Shown here in pieces: positions 29,254 through 38,042 of a stretch of 64,000 nt of DNA (position 1 is the first letter of the stretch; every line of letters begins with the position of its first letter). The DNA is taken from NCBI GenBank assembly GCA_020847045.1, contig JADLCT010000097.1:112709-176708 (forward strand), read 5' to 3'. The position numbers and the translations under genes are program-made. The stretch comes from Bryobacterales bacterium. Its GTDB lineage: Bacteria > Acidobacteriota > Terriglobia > Bryobacterales > Bryobacteraceae. The notes under the pieces were generated by a model that was not told the DNA's origin, made no database searches, and saw nothing but the letters and a program-made list of their open reading frames with translations.

Positions 29254-30627
29254 CTACATCGGCGGCTCATCGCCGGCGATGTCGTCGATGCGGTTCTCGA
29301 ACTTCGTGTACTCGTGGAGGAACACCAGAGGCACTTTGCCGATGGGGCCGTTTCTCTGCTTGGCGATGATGACCTCGGCCAGGCCCTTCAGCTCTTCGCG
29401 GTCGCGCTTGTAGTATTCCGGCCGGTAGACGAACATCACCAGGTCGGCGTCCTGTTCGATGGAGCCGGATTCGCGCAGGTCGCTCATGATGGGGATGGGC
29501 TCTCCCTGGCGTTGTTCGGTGGCGCGTGAAAGCTGGGACAGGACGAGAAACGGGACGCGGAGCTCCTTGGCCAGCAGCTTCAGTCCACGTGAGATCGCGC
29601 TGACCTCCTGGTTGCGGTTCTCCACGCGGCCGCGCGCGCTCATCAGTTGCAGATAGTCGATGACAACCAACGAAAGACCCTGCTCGGCCTTCAGGCGCCG
29701 GAGCTTGGCGTGGATGTCCATGAGATTGACGCCGGGCGTGTCATCGATGAATAACGGGGCTTCGGCCAGCTCGGTGGCCGCCTGCATGAGGCGGCGCCGC
29801 TCCTCCTGGTTCAGATAGCCCAGACGGTATTTCTGCTGGTCCACGCGGGCGGCCGAGCAGATGAGGCGCGTCAGCAGCAGTTCGCGCGACATTTCGAGCG
29901 AGAACACGGCCACGGTCTTTTGCAGTTCCGGGTTTGTGGCGACGTGCTGAGCGATGTTGAGAGCGAGCGCCGTCTTGCCCATCGAGGGGCGGGCGGCCAG
30001 GATGAGCAGCTCGCCGGCGTGCATGCCGCTGGTCATCTCGTCGAACTTGGTGAAGCCGGTGCTGAGTCCCTTGACGCGGCGCGAAGGGTCGAGAAAGGCG
30101 CTGAGGCCGCCCTGGAAGCGTTCGAGAATCTGGCCGGGATTCAACAGGTCCTCGCGCTTCTGCGCCTCGCCGAGCTTGAGCAGCGACTCCTCGGCGTCGC
30201 CGAGAATCACCTGCGGGTCCTCGTTGTCGAGCATGCAGCGCTCGATGAGGCTTTGCGAGTTCAGGATGATGCGGCGGAGGACCGATTTTTCCTTGATGAT
30301 CCGCGCATAGGACTCGAAGTTGTAGATTTGCGGCAGACCATCGTCGAGCGAGGTGAGATAGGCGAGGCCGTCGACGGACTCCAGTTGGCCGCGGCGCATG
30401 AGCTCGTGAACCACTGTGACGCGGTCAATCTTTTCCCCGCGGTCATTCAGCGCGGTCATGGCGGCAAAAATGCGCCGGTGCTTCTCCAGGGAGAAGTCGT
30501 CGGCGGTGAGGATGCCGGCCGCGATGATAAAGGCGGACTCGTCCAGTTGGATCGCGCCCAGGACCAGCCGTTCGGCCTCGGCGCTGGCGGGCAATCCACG
30601 TTCGAACAGGGGGTCTCGGGCACTCAT
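29254..30627 (-). CDS. dnaB: Replicative DNA helicase DnaB
   Basis: The 457-residue protein has the DnaB N-terminal helical domain (PASAEAERLVLGAIQLDE...), a linker, and the RecA-like motor with Walker A ARPSMGKTA at 212-220, the H1a-type segment FSLEMSREL at 242-250 and a Walker B segment LVVIDYLQLMS. It unwinds DNA as a hexamer at the replication fork and binds primase. Length is typical, and no intein interrupts it. Neighbours are unrelated, so it is probably a single-gene unit. Confidence 0.95.
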   Translation of the reverse strand: MSARDPLFERGLPASAEAERLVLGAIQLDESAFIIAAGILTADDFSLEKHRRIFAAMTALNDRGEKIDRVTVVHELMRRGQLESVDGLAYLTSLDDGLPQIYNFESYARIIKEKSVLRRIILNSQSLIERCMLDNEDPQVILGDAEESLLKLGEAQKREDLLNPGQILERFQGGLSAFLDPSRRVKGLSTGFTKFDEMTSGMHAGELLILAARPSMGKTALALNIAQHVATNPELQKTVAVFSLEMSRELLLTRLICSAARVDQQKYRLGYLNQEERRRLMQAATELAEAPLFIDDTPGVNLMDIHAKLRRLKAEQGLSLVVIDYLQLMSARGRVENRNQEVSAISRGLKLLAKELRVPFLVLSQLSRATEQRQGEPIPIMSDLRESGSIEQDADLVMFVYRPEYYKRDREELKGLAEVIIAKQRNGPIGKVPLVFLHEYTKFENRIDDIAGDEPPM

Positions 30628-30721
30628 GGAAACGAATCGGAACCGCGTGGGGGAGGGTTAACCGGGAGTGTAGCACACCGCATGCGCCGCGCAGTTTTGG
30701 CGCGGGTTACTTGCGGAGCGT

Positions 30722-30749
30722 GCGCGCCGGCGTGAGAGTCCCGGCGCGC
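30722..30749. terminator. Strong GC inverted repeat downstream of the RND-TolC gene
   Basis: A perfect 9-bp stem (GCGCGCCGG/CCGGCGCGC) with a 10-nt loop lies 34 nt after the stop of the RND-TolC gene and before dnaB. No T-run follows on the minus strand, so it would be a non-canonical terminator or an RNA-stabilising hairpin. Confidence 0.4.
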
Positions 30750-30782
30750 GAATGGCGATGCGGCGGCAGTGCAGCAGAGAAG

Positions 30783-33700
30783 CTATTTGGGCTGGATCGA
30801 GTAGTGCTGCAGCGACTCGCCCGTGGCCTGGCGCAGGCGCGAGAGCGCCTTGTTGAAGTCGAGATTGGCGACAACCACGCGGAGGCGCGAATCGGCGTAC
30901 TCGTTCTGCCTGGTGAGGACCAGGAAGTTTGTCGACTCGCCAGTTTGGAACAGCCGCACCTCGCTGTCCAGCTTGTCCTTGGCGGCGCGCGCGCTGGCTT
31001 CGGCGGCTTCGATGCGCTGGCGGGCCGTGTGGATGCCCTGCAGCGCGTTGCGCACCTGCGAGGCGATTAACTGTTCGCTGCGCGTACGTTCCAGTTGCAG
31101 GCGGCGGCCTTCGAGAACGGCCTGCTGCAACTCGGCCTGCGCGGTGCGGTTCCGGGGATTCCACTCCAGTTGAATTCCGCCGGAGATGCTGTGATAGCGC
31201 GTGCTGAAAATGTTGCCCAGCGCCGTGCCGGGACCACCTTCAAGAAAAGGCGGAATGCCGCCAAACTGCGGTGGTTGGAAGCCAGGCAGTCCGGCGAGCG
31301 CGGAAAGCTGGTTGATGCGCGTATAGAGCAGATCGTTGCTCGATGTGAATGGATTGGAGACGTTGGAAACCTTGCCCCCCAGGCCGGAGCTGTAATAGGT
31401 GGCCACCAGGTTCACCTGCGGCTTGAGCTGGTTCTGGCTGAGTTCCTTCCGCGTCCCGGCGTTGTCGCGGCGCAGGTCGAGCCCCTTCAACTCGATGCGA
31501 TGGGAGAGCGCGCCGGCGACGGCTTCGTTCAGTTCGGGCAGCACGCCGGCCGTCTGGCGGCGCTCATCGGTGGGTACGATCACGTCATTCCAGATCTCGT
31601 TCTGGCGCCCGCCCGACAGCAGCAGCTTCAGAGCGTTTTCGGTTTCCGTGATGACGCCGATGCTGGCGTAGTAGGTGTCCAGGCGGCGGTCCAGTTCAGC
31701 TTCCGAGGCGGAGGCTTCGATAGGCGCCAGCGTTCCGGCGTCGATCTGCCGGCGCGTGCGGCCCAGTTGCTCACGGCCCCACTCGACGTAATCGGCCTTG
31801 ACGGCGGAGTCCTGGCGGGCGGCGAGCAGGTTCCAGTACGCCTGCTCCACCTGCGAGACGATGTCGATGACGCGGAGCTGGAAATCGGATTCCGAGATGT
31901 CCACATTTTTCGAGCGGATGCGGATCTCGGCGCGCGGCGCGTCCAGGCGCAGGTTCCGCACCAGAGGTTGGATGAGACTGACGCCCATGCGCGACGTGGT
32001 GCCGGGGCTGAGTCCGGCGAACGGGTTCGTGGTGGTGGCGCGCGTATTGTCGAAGAAGGGCTGCAGCGTGGTTCCGTACTTCTCAAAACGCTGCTTATAG
32101 CCGAAGTTGGTAACCACCAGGTCTTCCCGCAGATTGCCGTTGGCGCCCAGAAGGATGCTGGCCGTCGGCGTATTGCGGCGTTCAAGCGACGGCTGCCATG
32201 TGAAGACGCCGTCAAAGGCGCCCCGTGCGGCGAGCAACGCCTGTTGGGCAGTGGCCACGGTGTTGCGCTCGATCTCGAGATCGAGGTTGCTTTCGAGCGC
32301 CAGTTCCAATGCATCCCGCAGGGGGAGTTTGCGCTCCGCGACGCCGACGCCGACGCGTGCCGGAGCGGCGAAGGGATCGGCGGGTGCTTGCGGCAGCGGG
32401 GCGGGCTGCTGGGCCTGCGCGCCGGTGGCGAACAACATCACGGCCAGCAGCAGCGACAGGAAGCTGCGGAACACGGGCACGCGGCGCAGCGACGCGCCGA
32501 GCGAACCAAACACGCCCGCGATGCGGCCCCACATGGACCAGTGCGCCAGATCGTCGAACAGCGAGTAGGCGACCGGCGTGACCAGCAGCGTGAGCAGCAG
32601 GCAAAGCGTCTGGCCGCCGATGACGACAATGGCCACCGTGCGGCGCGAGCCGGAGCCCGCGCCCGAGCCGAAGGCGAGCGGGATCATGCCCGCCACCAGC
32701 GCGGCCGTGGTCATCAGAATGGGACGCAGACGGTCTTCGCATCCGCGCAGAATCGCCGTCAGACGCTCCACGCCTTCGGCCCGCAACGTCTTGATGTGGT
32801 CGATTTGCAGAATCGAGTTCTTCTTGACGATGCCAAACAGCACCAGCACGCCGACCGAGCTATAGATAATGGAGAAATTTTCGCGGGCGATCATCAGCGA
32901 CAGCAGCGCGAAGGGAACCGAGAGCGGCAGCGACAGCAGGATGGTGACCGGGTCGATGAAGCTCTCAAACTGAGCGGCGAGAATCATGTACATCAGCACG
33001 ATGGAAAGGAGAAACGCCATGATGAACGACTGGCCCGCGCGGCCGAATTCCTTGGACTGGCCAATCAGGCCGGAGCGGTATTCGGGCGGCATGTTGAGCC
33101 CGGCGACGGCCGTGTTCAACTCCGCCAGCACGTTGGACAGCGACTGGCCTGTGGCCTCGTCAATGTTGGCCAGGATCATCACCTGGCGGTTGCGGTTGTA
33201 CCGGTTGATCTGCGACGGCCCGGTGGATTCGGCGAGCGAGGCGACGTTGGACAACGGCACGTTGCCGAGCGTCGAGGAGGGCACGAACAGGCGTTCGAGT
33301 GTTTCCGGCGACGTGCGGAAGTTTTGCGCCACGCGGAGCATGACGTCGTAACGGTCGTCACCTTCGCGGTAGGTGGTGGCCTGTTCGGCGCCGCCCACCA
33401 GCGTACGGATGCCGTTGGCGATCTGGGCGACGTTGACGTTCAGATCGGACGCCTTGTCGCGGTTGATTTTGATGCGCACCTCGGGCTTGCCGGCCTCGAA
33501 ATTGGTGTCGAGGTCGGTGACGCCCTTGAGCTGCCCGAGCCGGGCCAGCAGAGCGTCGGAGTACTTCTCCAGACGGTCCAGATCCGGACCCTGCAGATAG
33601 AACATAAGCTCGGAGTTCTGCGCGCCCTGGATGAGCGAGGGCAGTTGCACGGAGATGACGACATCCTTGGGGAAGATCTGGGTGAGACGCTCGCGCGACA

Positions 33701-35645
33701 TGGCCATCACCTTCATTTGCGAGTACTCCTTGCGCGTTTCCGGCTGGGTCATCTCGACGATGAGCGAGCCGCGGTCCACCTGCTTCTGAATGTCGGCGCC
33801 GGCCGTGGTGACCACGTTGAGCACGCCGGGCAGCTTGCGCACCTCGGCTTCGGCGCGCGTGAGAATCGCGGCGGTGCCGTCGAGCGAGGTGCCGGGCGGG
33901 TTTTTGACGATGATCTCGAACAGCGCCTGGTCGTCGGCGGGCAGGAAGTCATAGCCGATCATTTTGGAGATCGGCACGGTGGAGACCATCACGCCCAGAC
34001 ACAGCAGCACGATGGCCCAGCGGTGCTTCATGGACCACAGCAGCATGGAGCGGTAGTTGTTATCCATGATGCGGAAGATCCAGGTGTCCTTGGTGGAGGC
34101 GGCGTGGCCTTCCGGCGTACTGTCGTGAATGGGATCATGGCCCGGCTTATGGCCGTTCCCGTTGCCGCCGAGCTTAAGAAAACGCGAGCAGAGCATAGGC
34201 GTCAACGTGAAGCTGACCAGCAGGCTGACCATGATGGCGAACGCCGCCGTGTAGCCGAAGCTGGACATAAAGCGGCCGACGATGCCCTGCATGGTGGCCA
34301 CGGGCAGAAAGATGATCACCAGGCTGAGCGTGGTGGCCATGACGGCCAGGCCGATGTCGGCGGTGCCCTTGATGGCGGCCTCCACCGGGCCCATGCCCTT
34401 CTCTTCCATGAAGCGGAAGATGTTTTCCAGAACGACGATGGCGTCGTCGATCACGATGCCGACCATCAGCACCAGGGCGAGCATGGTGATCTGATTCAGC
34501 GTGAAGCCCATCATGTTCATGAGCGTGTAGGTGGAGATGATGGACGTTGGAATGGCGACGGCGGCGATCAACGTCGAGCGCCAGCTCCGGATGAAGACGA
34601 GCACGATGATGCCGGCAAAGATGGCGCCCAGCACGAGGTGCTCCTCGACGGCGTGGAAGCTGGCCTCGATGAATCCGGACTGGTCGCGCGAGTAGGCGAT
34701 CGTGAAGTCCTTGGGGATGAACTGGCGGACCTCGTCGATGCGGGCCTTAACCGCCTTGATCACCTCGAGCGTGTTCGTGCCCGACTGCTTGCGGACCTCG
34801 AGAATCACGGCCGGCGAGCCGTTCAGCCGGGCCATGGATCGGGGCTCTTCAAAGGTATCGGCGACGGTGGCGATGTCGCTGACGCGGACCGGCGAGCCGC
34901 CCACGTTGGCGACAATGACGTTCTCGAAATCCGACGGCTTGGTGATGCGGCCCAGCGTGCGGACGGTCAACTCGCGCCGTCCCTGGTCCAGCCGTCCGCC
35001 GGGAATCTCCACGTTCTGCGCGGCCAGCGCCTGGCGCACCTGCTCGACGTTGATGCCGTAGGAGAACATGCGGTCCGGGTTGAGCTGCACCTGAATCTGG
35101 CGCTGGCGCTCGCCGACGAAGCGGATCTGGCCGACGCCGGAGAGCACCTCGAGGTTCTTCTTCAGCAGGTCATCCACGAGCTTGGTGGTTTCCCGCATAT
35201 CGCGCGGCGAACTGATGACGACGTTCAGCACCGGCGAGGCGTCGGTGGCAACCTTGTCGACAATGGGCGGGTCGGCATCCTCGGGCAGGTCCGACAAAAT
35301 GCGCGAAACCTTGTCGCGCACCTCCTGCGCGGCGACGTCGGCATCCTTGGTGAGCACGAACTGAATCGTCACCAGCGAGAGGCCTTCGGCCGACACCGAG
35401 GAGAGATCGTCGATGCCGGAGACCGTGTTCACGGCCTCCTCGATGCGTTTGGTCACCTGCGATTCGACCTCTTCCGGGGCCGCGCCGCGGAGCGTGGTTG
35501 AGATGGTGACGATGGGGAATTCGACCTTGGGGAAAAAGTCGACGCCGAGCTTGCCGTAAGCGTCCAGACCCATCACCACGAGGAACATGATGAGCATCGT
35601 GGCGAACACGGGTCGCTTGATGCAGAGCTGTGCGAGTTTCTGCAT
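30783..35645 (-). CDS. RND efflux pump fused in frame to a TolC-type outer-membrane channel
   Basis: One uninterrupted frame encodes 1620 residues. Residues 1-1040 are a complete AcrB/HAE1-type RND pump: N-terminal IKRPVFATMLI, 12 membrane segments, and the proton-relay pair D400-D401 in VGIVIDDAIVVLEN. After the last RND helix comes a hydrophobic segment at about 1061-1075 ending in Ala-Gln-Ala, a signal-peptidase-like site between 1078 and 1079 (codon at 32411). Residues 1079-1620 form a full OEP/TolC-type protein with two repeats of the coiled-coil/strand unit (QVEQAYWNLLAARQD... and RNALQGIHTARQRIEAAEAS). The gene follows its adaptor by 3 nt. An uncorrected stop-codon loss in the read data cannot be ruled out. 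Confidence 0.9.
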   Translation of the reverse strand: MQKLAQLCIKRPVFATMLIMFLVVMGLDAYGKLGVDFFPKVEFPIVTISTTLRGAAPEEVESQVTKRIEEAVNTVSGIDDLSSVSAEGLSLVTIQFVLTKDADVAAQEVRDKVSRILSDLPEDADPPIVDKVATDASPVLNVVISSPRDMRETTKLVDDLLKKNLEVLSGVGQIRFVGERQRQIQVQLNPDRMFSYGINVEQVRQALAAQNVEIPGGRLDQGRRELTVRTLGRITKPSDFENVIVANVGGSPVRVSDIATVADTFEEPRSMARLNGSPAVILEVRKQSGTNTLEVIKAVKARIDEVRQFIPKDFTIAYSRDQSGFIEASFHAVEEHLVLGAIFAGIIVLVFIRSWRSTLIAAVAIPTSIISTYTLMNMMGFTLNQITMLALVLMVGIVIDDAIVVLENIFRFMEEKGMGPVEAAIKGTADIGLAVMATTLSLVIIFLPVATMQGIVGRFMSSFGYTAAFAIMVSLLVSFTLTPMLCSRFLKLGGNGNGHKPGHDPIHDSTPEGHAASTKDTWIFRIMDNNYRSMLLWSMKHRWAIVLLCLGVMVSTVPISKMIGYDFLPADDQALFEIIVKNPPGTSLDGTAAILTRAEAEVRKLPGVLNVVTTAGADIQKQVDRGSLIVEMTQPETRKEYSQMKVMAMSRERLTQIFPKDVVISVQLPSLIQGAQNSELMFYLQGPDLDRLEKYSDALLARLGQLKGVTDLDTNFEAGKPEVRIKINRDKASDLNVNVAQIANGIRTLVGGAEQATTYREGDDRYDVMLRVAQNFRTSPETLERLFVPSSTLGNVPLSNVASLAESTGPSQINRYNRNRQVMILANIDEATGQSLSNVLAELNTAVAGLNMPPEYRSGLIGQSKEFGRAGQSFIMAFLLSIVLMYMILAAQFESFIDPVTILLSLPLSVPFALLSLMIARENFSIIYSSVGVLVLFGIVKKNSILQIDHIKTLRAEGVERLTAILRGCEDRLRPILMTTAALVAGMIPLAFGSGAGSGSRRTVAIVVIGGQTLCLLLTLLVTPVAYSLFDDLAHWSMWGRIAGVFGSLGASLRRVPVFRSFLSLLLAVMLFATGAQAQQPAPLPQAPADPFAAPARVGVGVAERKLPLRDALELALESNLDLEIERNTVATAQQALLAARGAFDGVFTWQPSLERRNTPTASILLGANGNLREDLVVTNFGYKQRFEKYGTTLQPFFDNTRATTTNPFAGLSPGTTSRMGVSLIQPLVRNLRLDAPRAEIRIRSKNVDISESDFQLRVIDIVSQVEQAYWNLLAARQDSAVKADYVEWGREQLGRTRRQIDAGTLAPIEASASEAELDRRLDTYYASIGVITETENALKLLLSGGRQNEIWNDVIVPTDERRQTAGVLPELNEAVAGALSHRIELKGLDLRRDNAGTRKELSQNQLKPQVNLVATYYSSGLGGKVSNVSNPFTSSNDLLYTRINQLSALAGLPGFQPPQFGGIPPFLEGGPGTALGNIFSTRYHSISGGIQLEWNPRNRTAQAELQQAVLEGRRLQLERTRSEQLIASQVRNALQGIHTARQRIEAAEASARAAKDKLDSEVRLFQTGESTNFLVLTRQNEYADSRLRVVVANLDFNKALSRLRQATGESLQHYSIQPK

Positions 35646-35648
35646 GGG

Positions 35649-36863
35649 TCAGCCTTTCTTTGCGGGCCTATTCTTAACGGCGAGCTCGGCGCCGGTAACC
35701 AGCATGGGAAGGGAGCTGGTCACAACAAGGTCGCCCGGCTGAACCGAGGAGGCTCCGGCCTCGACAAGGCCATCGAGTTCAACTCCGGGCGAGATGCGGT
35801 GTTCGACGGCCTTGCCGTCGCGAATGGTGAAGATTTTGGTGAGTCCGGCCACCTGGAACAGGGCTTCCTTGGGGACCATGACGGCGTCGACGGCATGAGC
35901 CGCCACCAGTTGCACCTGAACGAACATGCCGGGTTTCAGGCGGCTGTCGTTCGAGGTGAGCCTGGCTTCGGCCTGCAGCGAGCGCGAGCGCGGGTCGAGC
36001 GAAGGGTTGATCTCGCGCACAACCGCTTTGAAGGTGGCGCCCGGAATGGCGTCGGTGGTGAAGTTCAACTCGGTGCCGGGCCGCACGGCCATCACCGCGG
36101 TTTCCGGAATGTCGGCGCGCAGACGGAGCGGGTAGTTCTTGACGATGGTGAAGTAGGGCGAGTTCTCCTTGATGTACTGGCCGGGCGCGGCCATGCGCTC
36201 GCTGATCTGGCCGTCGAAGGGTGCAACGATGCGCGTATCGCGAAGCCTCTTTTCGAGGATGCCGACGTCGGCCCGCAGCGCCTCGATGTTGGCTAACTGC
36301 ACGCGCAGGTCGTCGCGCATGCCGTCAAACGCCGCCTGGCGTGCCTGATAGGCCTTTTCGATCTCTTCGAAGCGCTCCTTGGCGATGTCGCCGGTGGCCA
36401 CCAGTTTCCGGGCGCTCTCATACTTGGAACGCGCGTCCTGCATCTGGGCTTCGGCCTGCCGTATGGCCGGCGTAGTCTCGGGCCGGACGCCGGTTTGATT
36501 CGGCGTGAGCCCGATACGCGCCATCGCCTGAGCCAGGTTGGCGCGCCCGCGCTCCAGGTTGAACGCGATCTCGGTCTTCTGTAATTCGGCGAGAAGCTGG
36601 CCCTTTTTGACGTAGCTGCCAAAGTCGGCGTAGACCTTGTCGACGCGCCCGGACACCTCGGTGCTGACGTTGGTGGTCTCCTCCGGAGCGAGCGAGCCGG
36701 TGATGTTCACGATGCGCTCGACTTTGCGGACCTCGGCCACACCGGCCGTGACCTCGATCTTTGGCGCCGGGGCCGAGGCCTTCACCTCGGTGGGTGTTTC
36801 CTTCTTCGTGCAGCCGGCCATGAACAGGACCGCCGCGAAGGCAAGAGCTACTGTACGCTTCAT
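35649..36863 (-). CDS. RND periplasmic adaptor lipoprotein (AcrA/HlyD family)
   Basis: The 404-residue protein has a lipobox FMAGC with acyl-Cys18, then the adaptor layout: first barrel-sandwich half (VSGRVDKVYADFGSYVKKGQLLAEL), an alpha-hairpin rich in Ala/Arg/Glu, the second half (FDGQISERMAAPGQYI) and a beta-barrel/membrane-proximal part. It should bridge the RND pump and the outer-membrane channel in the periplasm. It lies between tetR (33-nt gap) and the RND-TolC gene (3-nt gap). The substrate range of the pump is unknown. Confidence 0.92.
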   Translation of the reverse strand: MKRTVALAFAAVLFMAGCTKKETPTEVKASAPAPKIEVTAGVAEVRKVERIVNITGSLAPEETTNVSTEVSGRVDKVYADFGSYVKKGQLLAELQKTEIAFNLERGRANLAQAMARIGLTPNQTGVRPETTPAIRQAEAQMQDARSKYESARKLVATGDIAKERFEEIEKAYQARQAAFDGMRDDLRVQLANIEALRADVGILEKRLRDTRIVAPFDGQISERMAAPGQYIKENSPYFTIVKNYPLRLRADIPETAVMAVRPGTELNFTTDAIPGATFKAVVREINPSLDPRSRSLQAEARLTSNDSRLKPGMFVQVQLVAAHAVDAVMVPKEALFQVAGLTKIFTIRDGKAVEHRISPGVELDGLVEAGASSVQPGDLVVTSSLPMLVTGAELAVKNRPAKKG

Positions 36864-36896
36864 AAGAATTGAGTTGCTCCAAACGGTGAAAAGGGG

Positions 36897-37559
36897 CTAG
36901 GAACCAGGGACTTGAATGCCCCGGAGGTAGATATCCACCATCTGCCCGGTGACAGCTTCACGGTCCAACACGGGACCATGGGGACAATAGATGGAATGGA
37001 TGATGCCCAGATGGGCGAATATCCCGGCAAATGAGCGCGCGGCGACGAGGGGATCCATTTTCCGAAAGGCCCCTTGCTCCATCCGCAGGTTGAGATAACC
37101 GGTGATCACTTCATAAAAAGGAAGAACGTGATTCTCGTAGAAAAGCTCGCTCAGCTCATGCCTCTCCAGGCTGCTGAACATCAAGAGCCGACAGAACCGG
37201 GGGTCATCCAGGTGCCAGGCAAGGATGCCCAGGCCGAGTTGAGTGAAAAATCCACGGTCGTCGCGGGCCTCGATGAAAGGAGCAAGAACCTCGCTGGCTG
37301 CCGAGGGACCGCGATGGCTTTTGGATTCCAGCAGGGCATTGTAGAGATCGTTTTTTGTCTTAAAGTGTTGGTATAAGACAGGCTCTGTAACACCAACAGC
37401 ATTAGCCAGTTCTCTTGTTGTTGTCCCACGAAATCCTTTGGCGGCAAATAGCTCAGTGGCCGCCTCGACAATTGCCATGCGGCGCTCGGCCGAGGACATG
37501 CGCGCTCGGGTGGCGGGGGCGTGGCTGGGAGGAGAAGTTGGGCTTTGGGAGGCGGTCAT
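36897..37559 (-). CDS. TetR/AcrR family transcriptional regulator of the RND operon
   Basis: The 220-residue protein has the TetR N-terminal DNA-binding domain with the helix-turn-helix at about 45-68 (TTTRELANAVGVTEPVLYQHF), followed by an all-helical ligand domain. It is the first gene of the operon with the adaptor and RND-TolC genes, the standard arrangement for a local efflux repressor that is released by pump substrates. A near-perfect palindrome just upstream of its start is a probable autoregulatory operator. ATG 37559 is taken as start; Met21 is also possible. Confidence 0.92.
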   Translation of the reverse strand: MTASQSPTSPPSHAPATRARMSSAERRMAIVEAATELFAAKGFRGTTTRELANAVGVTEPVLYQHFKTKNDLYNALLESKSHRGPSAASEVLAPFIEARDDRGFFTQLGLGILAWHLDDPRFCRLLMFSSLERHELSELFYENHVLPFYEVITGYLNLRMEQGAFRKMDPLVAARSFAGIFAHLGIIHSIYCPHGPVLDREAVTGQMVDIYLRGIQVPGS

Positions 37560-37576
37560 GCTGCGCTAAGCAAACA

Positions 37577-37600
37577 CTAACTTAGCAATTGCTAGGTTAG
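37577..37600. promoter_or_regulatory. 24-bp palindromic operator upstream of tetR
   Basis: Half-sites CTAACTTAGCAA (37577-37588) and TTGCTAGGTTAG (37589-37600) are reverse complements except for one base pair. The centre AATT lies about 29 nt upstream of the ATG, a typical place for a TetR-family dimer to block its own operon. Further CTAAG/CTAGG elements flank it at 37566 and 37607. Confidence 0.65.
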
Positions 37601-37825
37601 CATGCACTAGGCACCACTGTCGAGAGGGAATAGGTAAGAAAAATGGACTACGGGGTACTGTTTCAGAATCCGCCACCGTTTCCGAGACTGCCTGAACACA
37701 AACGATACGCCGCAGAACGGCGTTCGTACTGCCGCGAGATTTAGCCTATGTAACAAAAGCTTACAGTTCCTGAAATTGCACCAATTTGGACAGCATCATC
37801 CCCGGCAATGATTCATGATTTTCTC
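37601..37825. other. Intergenic region with one hairpin and no confident gene
   Basis: This is the gene-poor part between tetR and the 38043 gene. A hairpin with a 6-bp stem (ACGCCG/CGGCGT, 37707-37723), extended by ACGA/TCGT past a bulge, stands out. A 34-codon frame from ATG 37643 to a TAG covers the hairpin but has only a weak ribosome-binding site and no recognisable motif, so I do not call it a gene. Nothing else is supported here. Confidence 0.4.
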
Positions 37826-37854
37826 TTGAAAAATGCTGCGGGGGGGGGCATACT
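37826..37854 (+). promoter_or_regulatory. Promoter TTGAAA-17-CATACT with a G9 tract in the spacer
   Basis: TTGAAA (37826-37831, 5 of 6) and CATACT (37849-37854, 4 of 6) are separated by exactly 17 nt, and the last nine spacer bases (37840-37848) are all G. Transcription would begin near 37861, ahead of the candidate small ORF and the secreted-protein gene at 38043. A poly-G spacer can make promoter strength length-dependent. Confidence 0.5.
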
Positions 37855-37874
37855 GTCCGCGTCGAGGGTCACGC

Positions 37875-38027
37875 CTGAACCGCAAGAGCTATTCACTGCA
37901 CGGTCTACTGGCAGTCGGCGTCATTCTCATTGTGACGGCCATGGCCATTCTCCACATTACCAGTCAGCCAGCCAGGGCATACCGCACATTTGACGATCAT
38001 GGGCGCGAGATTTGGGGCCTCATCTGA
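37875..38027 (+). CDS. Candidate small single-pass membrane protein (non-ATG start)
   Basis: The frame open from ATG 37833 to TGA 38027 contains a clear membrane segment (LLAVGVILIVTAMAILHI). If transcription starts at about 37861, the ATG at 37833 is not on the mRNA; the first plausible start is CTG 37875, with GAGGG 6 nt upstream, giving 50 residues with a basic N-terminus before the helix and a polar C-terminal tail. It ends 15 nt before the next gene, and its stop overlaps that gene's AAAGGAG ribosome-binding site, which would allow coupling. Function unknown; CTG starts are rare, so confidence is low. Confidence 0.35.
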   Translation: MNRKSYSLHGLLAVGVILIVTAMAILHITSQPARAYRTFDDHGREIWGLI

Positions 38028-38042
38028 AAGGAGAAGTTTCCG

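Noticed and set aside
31095-35501. Plus-strand open frame of 1468 codons
   Set aside because: It is antisense to the RND-TolC gene; its His/Gly/Asp/Arg-rich composition is the mirror of GC-rich third positions, and no domain is seen.
37643-37747. 34-codon ORF downstream of the tetR operator
   Set aside because: Weak ribosome-binding site, no motif, and it overlaps a hairpin; no evidence beyond being open.
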